Positions 15,625-24,133 of a DNA stretch of 47,328 nucleotides are shown here, in pieces. The first letter of the stretch is position 1. The number at the start of each line of letters is the position of its first letter. Source of the stretch: an uncultured Bacteroidaceae bacterium (GTDB lineage: Bacteria > Bacteroidota > Bacteroidia > Bacteroidales > Bacteroidaceae); NCBI GenBank assembly GCA_905233285.1, contig CAJODY010000007.1:1-47328 (forward strand), in the 5' to 3' direction. The notes beneath the pieces were generated by a model. The model was given only the letters and a program-made list of their open reading frames with translations, searched no databases and was not told the origin of the DNA. The position numbers were made by a program, and so were the translations under genes.

Positions 15625-16775
15625 AAAGAGTAATAAATGCAATAAAGTGGTTCTTCAGCAATCCACGTTGTGTGTTCTGGTTGGGTATGGCTATAACGCT
15701 TTTAGCAACCTTCTTGGAGATGATACGTAGCAGAAACACCAATTTTTTTGACTACCATGACGCAAGTATGATGTTTTGGAGCGGGCTTAGTCCATACAAC
15801 ATGGAATATGTCGAAACAAGACATATCTATTTTTTATATTCACCTATCTTTAGTGTGATATTTGCACCTATATTCATTTTGCCGCAATGGTTAGGTCCCT
15901 TCATATGGAATGTGTTTAATTATTCTATGTTTACACTTGCTGTATGGACATTGCCTTCGCAGTTGGCACCTTATAGGCTGAAGATGTTTTTGTTCTTGCT
16001 TTCAACATTACTGCAAAGTATATTCTGTTTTCAGTATAATACAGTAGTATGCTATATATTCCTCTTCGCTTTTACACTTCTGGAACGAAACAAGCCGTTT
16101 TGGGCGATACTGCTAATAATGTTCTCCGCCCTAACAAAAGTATATGGGATTGTTGAATTAGCACTGCTTTTATGTTATCCCAAATTCTGGCGCAATATGG
16201 GATATGTCATATTATGTGGTGGGTTACTATTATTGCTTCCTGCCATCAACCCTGCTTTCGACAATGTGTTTGTATTGTACCAACAAATGTTTGATATGAT
16301 TTCTCATCACCATAGTGATACCGATTTTGTGGGGATTCTGTTTGCTCGTGGTCTGAAACCTTGGCTTCTTCCCAATTATCGTGTTGTTCAAATTGGTGTT
16401 TTGGCAATATTAGGAGCCCTTTTCTTTTGGCGACACCAACGTTGGGGTGATTTCCGTTTCAAAGTACAAGTGCTTGCAGTCTTGATGGGTTATGTTATTT
16501 TATTCAGTGACAGCCCCGAAACACATACATATATAATAGCACTCACTGGTTATCAGATGGCATTTTGGCTACAACCACAACGAAATAAGTTTGATTGGAT
16601 TCTGTTCTGGTTATTGCTTGTCAATTTTGGTGTTCTACCAACAGATGTTCTATGTCCTCCTGCGATACATTGCTACATACACGAAACTTTCTGGCTTGAT
16701 GTTTACTGTATGTTCTTTGCGTGGTTAAGAATTATCTGGTGGGCCGTAGGACCTACATTTAATACAATTAAATAA
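15621..16775 (+). CDS. GT87/DUF2029-type polyprenyl-linked glycosyltransferase
   Basis: Encodes 384 residues, highly hydrophobic with about nine to ten membrane segments. An acidic loop after the first helix (FFDYHDASMMFWSGLSPY) and YFLYSPIFSVIFAP match the GT87 (DUF2029) layout, in which an early Asp is catalytic. Such enzymes use polyprenyl-phosphate sugars in the periplasm. It starts with GTG overlapping the wecE stop as GTGA, so coupling is likely. A second member of the family is at 24134-25387. Confidence 0.85.
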   Translation: MKRVINAIKWFFSNPRCVFWLGMAITLLATFLEMIRSRNTNFFDYHDASMMFWSGLSPYNMEYVETRHIYFLYSPIFSVIFAPIFILPQWLGPFIWNVFNYSMFTLAVWTLPSQLAPYRLKMFLFLLSTLLQSIFCFQYNTVVCYIFLFAFTLLERNKPFWAILLIMFSALTKVYGIVELALLLCYPKFWRNMGYVILCGGLLLLLPAINPAFDNVFVLYQQMFDMISHHHSDTDFVGILFARGLKPWLLPNYRVVQIGVLAILGALFFWRHQRWGDFRFKVQVLAVLMGYVILFSDSPETHTYIIALTGYQMAFWLQPQRNKFDWILFWLLLVNFGVLPTDVLCPPAIHCYIHETFWLDVYCMFFAWLRIIWWAVGPTFNTIK

Positions 16776-16795
16776 CTAATTTATCACTTACAAAG

Positions 16796-17572
16796 ATGAT
16801 TAAGTTTTTTTTCATAATACTCTCGTTTGTATTCCTTCCCATAGGGTTGCAATCCCACCCAACTAACAACAATATTAAGGCTCTGATATTCAAAGTAAAG
16901 GGAGTCACATTTAGAATGAATTATATAGAAGGTGGAACTTTTGTTATGGGGGCAAGTATGGAACAACTGCCGTATGCGGAACAAGATGAATATCCAGCAC
17001 ACAAAACAACAGTTGACTGTTTTTATCTTGGAGATACTGAAGTCACTCAAGAATTATGGACTGCCGTGATGGGCAAAAATCCTTCAAAATTCAAAGGAGA
17101 ACAATGGCCTGTAGAGTACGTCACTTATAATGATTGTATTGATTTTATTAAGAAACTAAATTGTCTCACTGGTAAAAAATTCCGCCTACCTACCGAAGCC
17201 GAATGGGAATATGCAGCAAGAGGAGGAAATAAATCACACAACTATATATATTCAGGTGGTAATAATGCTACAGACGTTGCATGGTTATGGATAGATGGCA
17301 TTGAAGATGCTCACAATATAGTTAAGACCAAAAAGCCAAATGAACTTGGACTGTATGATATGTCAGGCAGTGTTTGGGAATGGTGTGAGAGTCCATATGA
17401 GGAATACACGGACCGCAATCACAATATTATTACAAGATTCGCACGGCAACGTTTTCGTGTAATCAGAGGAGGAGCATACAATGGTTCACCACAGTACAGC
17501 AGAGTTTCAAATCGTAATTTATTTGTCGTATGGCGTCATGATGATACCCTAGGATTCAGATTGGCTTTGTGA
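16796..17572 (+). CDS. SUMF1/FGE-like protein without catalytic cysteines
   Basis: Encodes 258 residues with an N-terminal signal sequence (to about residue 20). The formylglycine-generating enzyme fold is clear: IEGGTFVMGAS, EVTQELWTAVMG, RLPTEAEWEYAARGG, GLYDMSGSVWEWC and VIRGGAY. In active bacterial FGE the RGGSW block is followed by two cysteines; here the sequence is RGGAYNGSPQYSRVSNRN, lacking both. So it is unlikely to mature sulfatases. Secreted proteins of this fold in Bacteroidota often have other or unknown roles. It is last in the plus-strand run and meets the GT11 gene tail to tail with 5 bp between. Confidence 0.88.
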   Translation: MIKFFFIILSFVFLPIGLQSHPTNNNIKALIFKVKGVTFRMNYIEGGTFVMGASMEQLPYAEQDEYPAHKTTVDCFYLGDTEVTQELWTAVMGKNPSKFKGEQWPVEYVTYNDCIDFIKKLNCLTGKKFRLPTEAEWEYAARGGNKSHNYIYSGGNNATDVAWLWIDGIEDAHNIVKTKKPNELGLYDMSGSVWEWCESPYEEYTDRNHNIITRFARQRFRVIRGGAYNGSPQYSRVSNRNLFVVWRHDDTLGFRLAL

Positions 17573-17577
17573 AGAAA

Positions 17578-18441
17578 CTAAATTATTCGACGAAACCAAT
17601 AATCAAATTTCTTAAAACTTTCCGGTGTTTGATTTGAGGGATCTGCCGTGTCCATACGATAAAGTGGTATATCATGATACATAGCTGCTACTAAAGAGAA
17701 GGTGCTTGGAGGACCTATTAAATAGTCGCATTTGGAAAGCAAACACAAGTCCTCTGCTTGATTACCTCCTAATAAATGTATGCTGATTGGCGAATCACCA
17801 CATAATTCTTGAAAAGAAGCAACGGATACCGACGGATCATTTGTAGATATATAGACATGAATCATCTTGGCTTCTGGATGCAAACTGCAAAACCACTTTA
17901 TATTATTTGCATAAGTTGAATTGTCATAATAATATACACCGCCCTTAAAGGTATCATAGTCTCCACGCCTTATATGCACTCCTAATCGAACACATCCTTT
18001 GTTTTTGTTATTTGCCCCTTTTGACTCACCATATCCATTCTCGCATTTCATCATATAACATTGCACTTTCTTTTCAATCACTGGATTAAATTCAAAAAGC
18101 GCGCATATCTCTGAACGGTATTTTAAGAATAACTCATAATAACGCACATTCCACCCGCTAACTATCACGTGGCGATGTCGTTCTATAACAGATTCCTCCT
18201 TGCGGAAATCACAACCATCCTTAAATTTTGCAGTAGGTATTAGTCGTATAGCAGCTGCCCATTTAGCAATTAAATAGAGAAAAAAATTTGTATGACGAGT
18301 ATGTTTAATTGCGAAATAGGGATACTTGTAACTGAAACGCATGCTCAATACATGCCTGCCATGTTCGCGACCATACGCATATACATGGGCAAATTGCAAT
18401 AAATTATTGCACATCTGACTTTTATCTCTAGCAAAAATCAT
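17578..18441 (-). CDS. GT11-like fucosyltransferase family protein
   Basis: Encodes 287 residues. The N-terminus resembles the GT11 entry (NNLLQFAHVYAYGREHG, where GT11 usually has GNQMFQYA), and GVHIRRGDY is the HxRRGDY donor motif of alpha-1,2/1,6-fucosyltransferases. The C-terminal LIGPPSTFSLVAAMY block also fits. Fucose as donor is inferred. It is the last gene of a minus-strand run (LpxL, DUF6492, GT90, GT11) and starts 14 bp after the GT90 gene. Confidence 0.8.
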   Translation of the reverse strand: MIFARDKSQMCNNLLQFAHVYAYGREHGRHVLSMRFSYKYPYFAIKHTRHTNFFLYLIAKWAAAIRLIPTAKFKDGCDFRKEESVIERHRHVIVSGWNVRYYELFLKYRSEICALFEFNPVIEKKVQCYMMKCENGYGESKGANNKNKGCVRLGVHIRRGDYDTFKGGVYYYDNSTYANNIKWFCSLHPEAKMIHVYISTNDPSVSVASFQELCGDSPISIHLLGGNQAEDLCLLSKCDYLIGPPSTFSLVAAMYHDIPLYRMDTADPSNQTPESFKKFDYWFRRII

Positions 18442-18455
18442 AGGTTTTCAGATGC

Positions 18456-19472
18456 TTAAACATTATTATAGGTCATCTGTCCTGTCTGACAGAAATATCT
18501 ACGAAGAGTCAATAAGGCAATCATGTCTTCTCTGTGTTTATTCTTAAATTGAGCCACCCATTCATGTGCATGTTTTACTATTTCTTTAACCTTTTCCGGA
18601 TGACTATCATAATATAAAACTTTGTCAATAATATCATGAAAATCATCTGCCACTTCTATATAATGATAATCAGGTATCAGTTTTCCTTCCATATACCATG
18701 TTTCACACGTAGGGCGAGGCATAACTGCGACAGAGTTACTCGACATAACCCACTTCAGATTTGATGCCACATCAGCTCCTTCTAAAGACATTATATACCT
18801 ATATCTCAGATGACTATATATGGACATTTCTTTATCTTGGCGCCACTCAGGAGGATTAGTTGAATCATGTGCGGTATCTCGTATATCAAACAAAGGATGA
18901 TTAATAAAATTACTCAGAAAATGTTCACGCATAGGTTTTCCATGACATGCCCCTCTAAACAAAATCATACATTTTTTCTCTTCCCATTTAAAAGGATCAC
19001 TAATAAAAATAAAGTGACGGATTTTATCTTGATTTATTATAACTTCATTACAACACTGTCCTTTTTCAGGAATTAATCGACTTTTAGAAATCATCGGAGA
19101 TGGCAACTTATAAAAAACATCTCCCGGCTGTTGCAGCCATCTTAATGTTTGAGGGAAGTACCTTGTGTATTCATATGTATCAAAGAAATAAACAGAACCA
19201 CCTATCTTATTAAAATAGGTGTGGTCTTGCAACGAAGGGGCATCTGCAGGCAGCGAACTCCCATAAGGCAGATTACAATAATATGATGCTCGCCCGTCAA
19301 CATATTCGCGCTCGCTATCATCCAACTGCTTGTATTCCCTCATAATTCTTTTATAAGATAAACGGAATACACATTTGGGTATTATCAACATCAAGAATCC
19401 ATGCACAATATATGGTACACGCCAATTACTTCGGGTACCCTTTATTAGCATATAATATAATTTTTTTATCAT
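18456..19472 (-). CDS. GT90 (CAP10-like) glycosyltransferase
   Basis: Encodes 338 residues. The GT90/CAP10 pattern is recognisable: FRGACHGKPMREHFLSNF, then IYSHLRYRYIMSLEGADVASNLKWVMSSNS and MPRPTCETWYMEGKLIPDYHYIEV. Members transfer xylose, glucose or similar sugars; bacterial ones act on LPS core or capsule. The gene abuts the DUF6492 gene with no gap, so they are cotranscribed. No signal peptide is obvious, so it should be cytoplasmic. Confidence 0.85.
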   Translation of the reverse strand: MIKKLYYMLIKGTRSNWRVPYIVHGFLMLIIPKCVFRLSYKRIMREYKQLDDSEREYVDGRASYYCNLPYGSSLPADAPSLQDHTYFNKIGGSVYFFDTYEYTRYFPQTLRWLQQPGDVFYKLPSPMISKSRLIPEKGQCCNEVIINQDKIRHFIFISDPFKWEEKKCMILFRGACHGKPMREHFLSNFINHPLFDIRDTAHDSTNPPEWRQDKEMSIYSHLRYRYIMSLEGADVASNLKWVMSSNSVAVMPRPTCETWYMEGKLIPDYHYIEVADDFHDIIDKVLYYDSHPEKVKEIVKHAHEWVAQFKNKHREDMIALLTLRRYFCQTGQMTYNNV

Positions 19473-20324
19473 CTATTCTCCTTTTAGATTTTGTTTCATA
19501 TAATCCGGAAATGTGAGCGACCATCTGCTTCCTCTATATTTGTGAAGCAAGGTATCGTAATCAGCCATTTTCTTATATGGTAACCGCTTTTGAAGCCATG
19601 GACGGAATACTTTATCTTTAATAAAGTTTCCATATAATTCGAACTCGGAAAATGCAGATTGACAAGTGCGGTCATAACTATCAAGTATAGTTTGAATCCA
19701 ACCGTCTTCCGTCTCTGGACTAAGAACTTTGTGGAGTATGGCTATCTGCTCTTTATCGAACAGCATTTTGTGATCGACATAAGACAGATGCGAGAGTGGT
19801 AAATCCGGCATCAATCTGTGGATATTCTCGTAATACGGTATATTGTTCTCATAACTCATGTAGAAGACCGTTTTCATTTCTTTGGTCAGAAATACATGGG
19901 GAGCGATAAGTACGTGATCAGCATCTATACAGAGATAATAACGACAGGTTCCTATTTTGCCACTCAATTTTATCAGTTGCTGAAAAAGCCATCCGCTACG
20001 GTCTTGCGTGCCACCTTCAGGATAATGAATTTCAAGGCCCAATTCCTTAGGAGCAAAACCAAATATCGACTTTTCGTCAATATACTTAAGCCTATGGGTT
20101 TCGCAAAATGCCTTTATACTTTCGTGATTTGGTGCCACAATGTAAATATCTTTTATTCTGTGAGATACGCAGCGACGCACTCCTTCAAGACACAACGGAA
20201 GAGTGTTCAGATCTTTCTCGATAATGGGTATAACCACATCAATGGTCTCATCGGCAGGAGTCAGTTGGGGTAGAGGACACCATGCAAAAAGACGATATAA
20301 TATTTTTCGCAATTGTGAGTTCAT
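19473..20324 (-). CDS. DUF6492-type putative glycosyltransferase
   Basis: Encodes 283 residues. The start TIDVVIPIIEKDLNTLPLCLEGV looks like a GT-A nucleotide-binding strand, and YYLCIDADHVLI supplies a D-x-D motif. SGWLFQQLIKL and the C-terminal aromatic-rich part resemble DUF6492 proteins, thought to be glycosyltransferases. Its ATG overlaps the stop of the LpxL-like gene as ATGA, tying it to LPS synthesis. Substrate unknown. Confidence 0.72.
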   Translation of the reverse strand: MNSQLRKILYRLFAWCPLPQLTPADETIDVVIPIIEKDLNTLPLCLEGVRRCVSHRIKDIYIVAPNHESIKAFCETHRLKYIDEKSIFGFAPKELGLEIHYPEGGTQDRSGWLFQQLIKLSGKIGTCRYYLCIDADHVLIAPHVFLTKEMKTVFYMSYENNIPYYENIHRLMPDLPLSHLSYVDHKMLFDKEQIAILHKVLSPETEDGWIQTILDSYDRTCQSAFSEFELYGNFIKDKVFRPWLQKRLPYKKMADYDTLLHKYRGSRWSLTFPDYMKQNLKGE

Positions 20325-21280
20325 CTGTTTGAATTAGGATGAGAAGCAAGGTATTCTTCGTATTGTTTCCGGGTACGCTTCCAACGGTTATGTGTCCACA
20401 GCCAGTTTTCAGGCTGACGGCGTATGGTTTGCTCCAAAGCCTTTGCATACATGTCGGTTATATCAAAATCCTTATATTCAGTGGAATTCATTGTTAGAGG
20501 AATAATATCCACATTGTAATATCCACGTCGAATTCGGGTTATATCAAGATATAAACAGGCAAAATCGAACTTCTTTGCAACAGTCTCTGTACCGGTTATA
20601 ATAGCTGTATCGTGATTAAGGAACTGTGTCCAATGGTGAATGGTGTGCATTTCGGGACCTTGGTCAGAAATAAAACCTATTACCATCCTTCTGCCATTTC
20701 TATATTCCGACACGACCTTGCGAAGCAACTCGAAACGTGGTATATTGATACCGTCCCACCGGGCACGCAACTGCAACATGAATGTATCAAAAGCCTTACT
20801 CTCAAGAACATGGTATACTTGCCCCCCTAATACACCTTGAGGTACATGAAGATTTATGGATGTTACCCATTCCCAATTGCAATAGTGAGCAAGGTACAAA
20901 GCCACACTATGTCCTTCGTCAAGAGCTTGATACATGTGTTCTAACCCACTAAAACGCATATGACGTTGCATCTTAGTTTTACTCATAGACACCATTTTGA
21001 TGGTCTCGAATATATAGTCACAGAAGAAATGGTAGAATTTACGTTCAATCTCAGCCCGTTCTGCATCCGACTTTTCCGGAAAAGAGTCGCGCAGGTTTTT
21101 TCGAACTATAGTTATACGATATTTGACTAAATGGTATAAAATGACGAATGTAAAGTCTGATAACAGGAACAGAACTTTGAAAGGCAGCAGAGACAAAGCA
21201 TATGCAAACCCGAACAGAAGCATATAAATTATGCGGTCTGTTAAGGTCATTGATGAGCTAGCACTATAATTCTTTGACAT
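20321..21280 (-). CDS. LpxL/HtrB-family lipid A acyltransferase
   Basis: Encodes 319 residues. An N-terminal membrane anchor precedes the lysophospholipid acyltransferase fold, with the catalytic H-x4-D/E pattern in YLAHYCNWEW and the block VIGFISDQGP. The C-terminal PENWLWTHNRWK is the family signature (PEQYLW-H-RRFK). It adds a secondary acyl chain to lipid A or its precursor at the inner membrane. It is first of the minus-strand run, placing the GT90, GT11 and DUF6492 enzymes with LPS rather than capsule. Start at 21280 is the longest; 21250 is possible. Confidence 0.92.
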   Translation of the reverse strand: MSKNYSASSSMTLTDRIIYMLLFGFAYALSLLPFKVLFLLSDFTFVILYHLVKYRITIVRKNLRDSFPEKSDAERAEIERKFYHFFCDYIFETIKMVSMSKTKMQRHMRFSGLEHMYQALDEGHSVALYLAHYCNWEWVTSINLHVPQGVLGGQVYHVLESKAFDTFMLQLRARWDGINIPRFELLRKVVSEYRNGRRMVIGFISDQGPEMHTIHHWTQFLNHDTAIITGTETVAKKFDFACLYLDITRIRRGYYNVDIIPLTMNSTEYKDFDITDMYAKALEQTIRRQPENWLWTHNRWKRTRKQYEEYLASHPNSNR

Positions 21281-21323
21281 AATAATTCTGTTTCACAAAG
21301 ACTATATTACTGTAAATCGTGCA

Positions 21324-21331
21324 CAAATATA
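21324..21331 (-). promoter_or_regulatory. Promoter -7 element for LpxL operon
   Basis: The minus strand reads TATATTTG, matching TAnnTTTG, about 44 bp before the start at 21280. No clear -33 box is seen. Confidence 0.5.
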
Positions 21332-21433
21332 CAACTATTTGCTTTCATATTATGATTATCTTATTAAAAAACTGATGGGATTTTGATTATGATAAAAAAT
21401 TTCTTCAATAATTATTAATCCAGAAAAATATAC

Positions 21434-21441
21434 TACATTTG
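21434..21441 (+). promoter_or_regulatory. Promoter -7 element for DUF4422 gene
   Basis: TACATTTG matches the -7 consensus 48 bp before ATG 21490. The intergenic stretch is very A+T rich, and no TTTG lies at the right distance upstream. Confidence 0.5.
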
Positions 21442-21489
21442 CAGATAGTTATATAAAAGTATTGTCAATCTCTCTCAAACCCTTACAAT

Positions 21490-22332
21490 ATGAATATAAA
21501 AATTGCTATGGCATGTCATAAGCCAGGAATCTTTATTAATAACAAATATATCATACCCATCCATGCAGGTAGAGCTATATCAAACATAGACTTAGGTATT
21601 CAAGGGGATGACAACGGAGAAAACATAAGTTTCAAGAATCCGTGGTACTGTGAACTAACTGCGCTCTATTGGCTATGGAAAAACACTACTGCAGATTACA
21701 AAGGTTTAATACATTATCGCAGAGTATTCTCTATAAACAAAAGTTTTTTTATACATAGAATAAGGCTTCATATCTCATTTGTACTTCGTCGTCTATTATC
21801 AATTTGGACCCCGTACAATAGTGTTGGAGTCTTCAAACAATATAAATTCAAAAACAAAGATGATTTTCAGAAGAACATAGAAATATTCACATCGCAATTG
21901 GAAAAAATCTTTGCTCAAGGGTATAATGTTATAGCACCATATCCCAACAGGATGTATTTTAGCATTGAACGTACGCTTTGTTGGGAATGCGGAGGACAAT
22001 TTTTAGACCTGCTTCGTAAAATAATACGTGAAAATCATCCTGATTTTTATCCATACTTTGACAAGGCACAGAAAGGATTATGGTTTTATAGTACCAACTT
22101 AGAGGTAATGGATAACGAGACGTTTGTAGAATATTGCACATTATTATTTGATATCCTAGAGGCACATGAAAAAGAAACTGTCGCTCAAGGATATCTGTTA
22201 GACATTAGTAAAGAAAAAGCCTATAGCAGAATATCTGGTTATATGGGAGAGATGATTACCAATGCATTCTTACAATACTGCAAGGCAACAAAAAAAGTAA
22301 AAATATTGCCAATAGCATTTTACTCTGTATAA
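21490..22332 (+). CDS. DUF4422 glycosyltransferase
   Basis: Encodes 280 residues. KIAMACHKP at the N-terminus, IPIHAGRAIS, the GDDNGENIS segment and ELTALYWLWKN followed by YKGLIHYRRVF are the DUF4422 signature; the family is grouped with LPS and capsule glycosyltransferases. It has its own promoter and is followed 10 bp later by a GT2 gene. The gene is noticeably A+T richer than the housekeeping genes at 34-38 kb, as is usual for O-antigen-type loci. Confidence 0.88.
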   Translation: MNIKIAMACHKPGIFINNKYIIPIHAGRAISNIDLGIQGDDNGENISFKNPWYCELTALYWLWKNTTADYKGLIHYRRVFSINKSFFIHRIRLHISFVLRRLLSIWTPYNSVGVFKQYKFKNKDDFQKNIEIFTSQLEKIFAQGYNVIAPYPNRMYFSIERTLCWECGGQFLDLLRKIIRENHPDFYPYFDKAQKGLWFYSTNLEVMDNETFVEYCTLLFDILEAHEKETVAQGYLLDISKEKAYSRISGYMGEMITNAFLQYCKATKKVKILPIAFYSV

Positions 22333-22342
22333 AATTCTAACT

Positions 22343-23116
22343 ATGCAAGACGGGAAAATATCAGTAGTAATCAATACGTATAACGCAGAGAAACATCTGG
22401 AACGTGTATTGAAATCTGTAGAATCATTTGACGAGATTGTCATATGCGACATGGAAAGTGTTGATAATACTATTAACATAGCAAAAAAACACAGATGCAA
22501 AGTAGTAACATTTCCAAAAGCTAATCATAAAAGTGCAGAACCTGCACGAACCTTTGCTATAGAATCCGCAAGTCATGAATGGATTTTAGTAGTTGATGCA
22601 GATGAATTAGTTCCACTTAAGCTTCGCGACTATCTTTACGAAAATGTCAAACGCGCAGACGCTCCTAATGGTTTGTGGATACCTCGACAAAATTTCTTTA
22701 TGGGGCAATTTATGCATGCATTTTATCCTGACTACATACTTCGTTTCTTTAAGAAAGAAGGTACCACATGGCCTCCATATGTACATACCTTTCCTCTTGT
22801 TACAGGGAAAACAGAGAAAATACCTAGACAAAGAAAAGATCTCGCATTTATACATCTTGCCGATGATAGTGTATATGATTGTATTCGGAAAATTAATCAA
22901 TACACAGACAACGAGATAGAAAAGAAAAAAGAAAAGCGCTATGGAGTAATGAGTATTATTTACAAGCCATTATTCCGTTTCTTTAAAGCATATATACTTA
23001 AGAAAGGGTTTTTGGATGGGAAAGCTGGATTGATAAATGCCTGTATTCAGGCAGTATATCAAATTGTTATGATTGGGAAGATAATGGAAAAGCAAGACCA
23101 AACCCTTTCGCGATAA
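22343..23116 (+). CDS. GT2 glycosyltransferase (WaaE/KdtX-like)
   Basis: Encodes 257 residues. KISVVINTYNAEKHLERVL and the D-x-D equivalent VVDADE, with EIVICDMESVDNT, match the LPS-core GT2 subfamily of WaaE; ARTFAIESASHEWIL is typical. Acceptor and sugar are not determined. The last 50 bp overlap antisense the 3' end of the next GT2 gene. Confidence 0.87.
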   Translation: MQDGKISVVINTYNAEKHLERVLKSVESFDEIVICDMESVDNTINIAKKHRCKVVTFPKANHKSAEPARTFAIESASHEWILVVDADELVPLKLRDYLYENVKRADAPNGLWIPRQNFFMGQFMHAFYPDYILRFFKKEGTTWPPYVHTFPLVTGKTEKIPRQRKDLAFIHLADDSVYDCIRKINQYTDNEIEKKKEKRYGVMSIIYKPLFRFFKAYILKKGFLDGKAGLINACIQAVYQIVMIGKIMEKQDQTLSR

Positions 23117-23963
23117 GCATCCATACTGCTTTTATTCTACTACGCCACAAATCTTTTTTCATTCCAATCATATTGGGAACCATTGTTTGTTCTTGTTCAA
23201 AAGGCTTCCCCAAACGTGTTATATGACGTCGGAACGTGCTGTTAGTCATGCCCCATTTCAAAAGAAATTGTAAGGAACCATTATTCTTACGTACTCTTGT
23301 CGTTGATTTTGTCTCAAAATGATATACCCTACAATTTGCCAATCCTTTCATATAGCGTACACCAGCAACCCACAATTTTGCAGTAAAGTCTGGATCACTA
23401 TACATGCCGGGAGTTAATTCTATGCTGTATCCACCGACCATATCCCATACATCACGATGGACAATGTTGGGGGGCCATGTCGCACCTCGCCAATCTGCCT
23501 TATCATACTTCTGGAATTCTCTGAGTAAACGCTCTTCCTGAAAATCATCTGGAGTATGTCCATAATCACAAGGTATGCAGACATCAAGTTTCCAACTATG
23601 TTGCATCATTGTGCCAGAGAGAAAAAACAGATTATCTGGCAAACACTGAATTTCATTCCATAATGCATTGTCCCAACCTGGTAATACGTACATATCATCG
23701 TTTAAATAAAAGATATAATCAGCCTCTACCAAAGTACGCATTTTGTTCATTGCGAGGCACACTCCCACGTTCTCCTGAGTATAAGTATGACAAATATTTT
23801 GTTCTTTGACCCATTGAAGGGTACCATCCGTTCCTTCATTAACATGCACTATGATTTGATGCTTAAAAGCTGAATTTTTTCGTATGCTCTCAACACAAAT
23901 CTTTAAATAAGGTAAATTATTCCAGCTTGGAATCAATATGGAAAAAAGAGGGGAACTATTCAT
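23067..23963 (-). CDS. GT2 glycosyltransferase
   Basis: Encodes 298 residues. FSILIPSWNNLPYLKICVESI starts the GT-A fold, NEGTDGTLQWV follows, and LNDDMYVLPGW carries the D-D metal motif. GATWPPNIVHRDVWDMVGGYS supports the family. It is a single-gene minus-strand unit flanked by plus-strand genes, with a -7 element at 23993-24000, which suggests separate acquisition. It overlaps its convergent neighbour by 50 bp. Confidence 0.88.
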   Translation of the reverse strand: MNSSPLFSILIPSWNNLPYLKICVESIRKNSAFKHQIIVHVNEGTDGTLQWVKEQNICHTYTQENVGVCLAMNKMRTLVEADYIFYLNDDMYVLPGWDNALWNEIQCLPDNLFFLSGTMMQHSWKLDVCIPCDYGHTPDDFQEERLLREFQKYDKADWRGATWPPNIVHRDVWDMVGGYSIELTPGMYSDPDFTAKLWVAGVRYMKGLANCRVYHFETKSTTRVRKNNGSLQFLLKWGMTNSTFRRHITRLGKPFEQEQTMVPNMIGMKKDLWRSRIKAVWMLIAKGFGLAFPLSSQS

Positions 23964-23992
23964 AGCGCGCCTTGTTATGATTTATTGCATAA

Positions 23993-24000
23993 CAAAGGTA
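23993..24000 (-). promoter_or_regulatory. Promoter -7 element for GT2 at 23067-23963
   Basis: The minus strand reads TACCTTTG 29 bp before the start codon. Confidence 0.5.
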
Positions 24001-24084
24001 TAAAATATTTTATTATTAAATATACTATTCATTACAAAATGTCATTTAAAGCATGTTTATTTATTTTTTTTGCATTTAAATATG

Positions 24085-24092
24085 TACCTTTG
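24085..24092 (+). promoter_or_regulatory. Promoter -7 element for second GT87 operon
   Basis: TACCTTTG lies 41 bp before ATG 24134. The nearest TTTG (24069-24072) is only 12 nt away, so the -33 is unclear. Confidence 0.5.
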
Positions 24093-24133
24093 TAGCATCT
24101 TCATAAATTAACAATCATATATATAATAAATAT

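Noticed and set aside
16796-17572. Sulfatase-maturing enzyme acting on the LtaS-like proteins
   Set aside because: The catalytic cysteines are absent, and LtaS-like enzymes use Ser/Thr directly rather than formylglycine.
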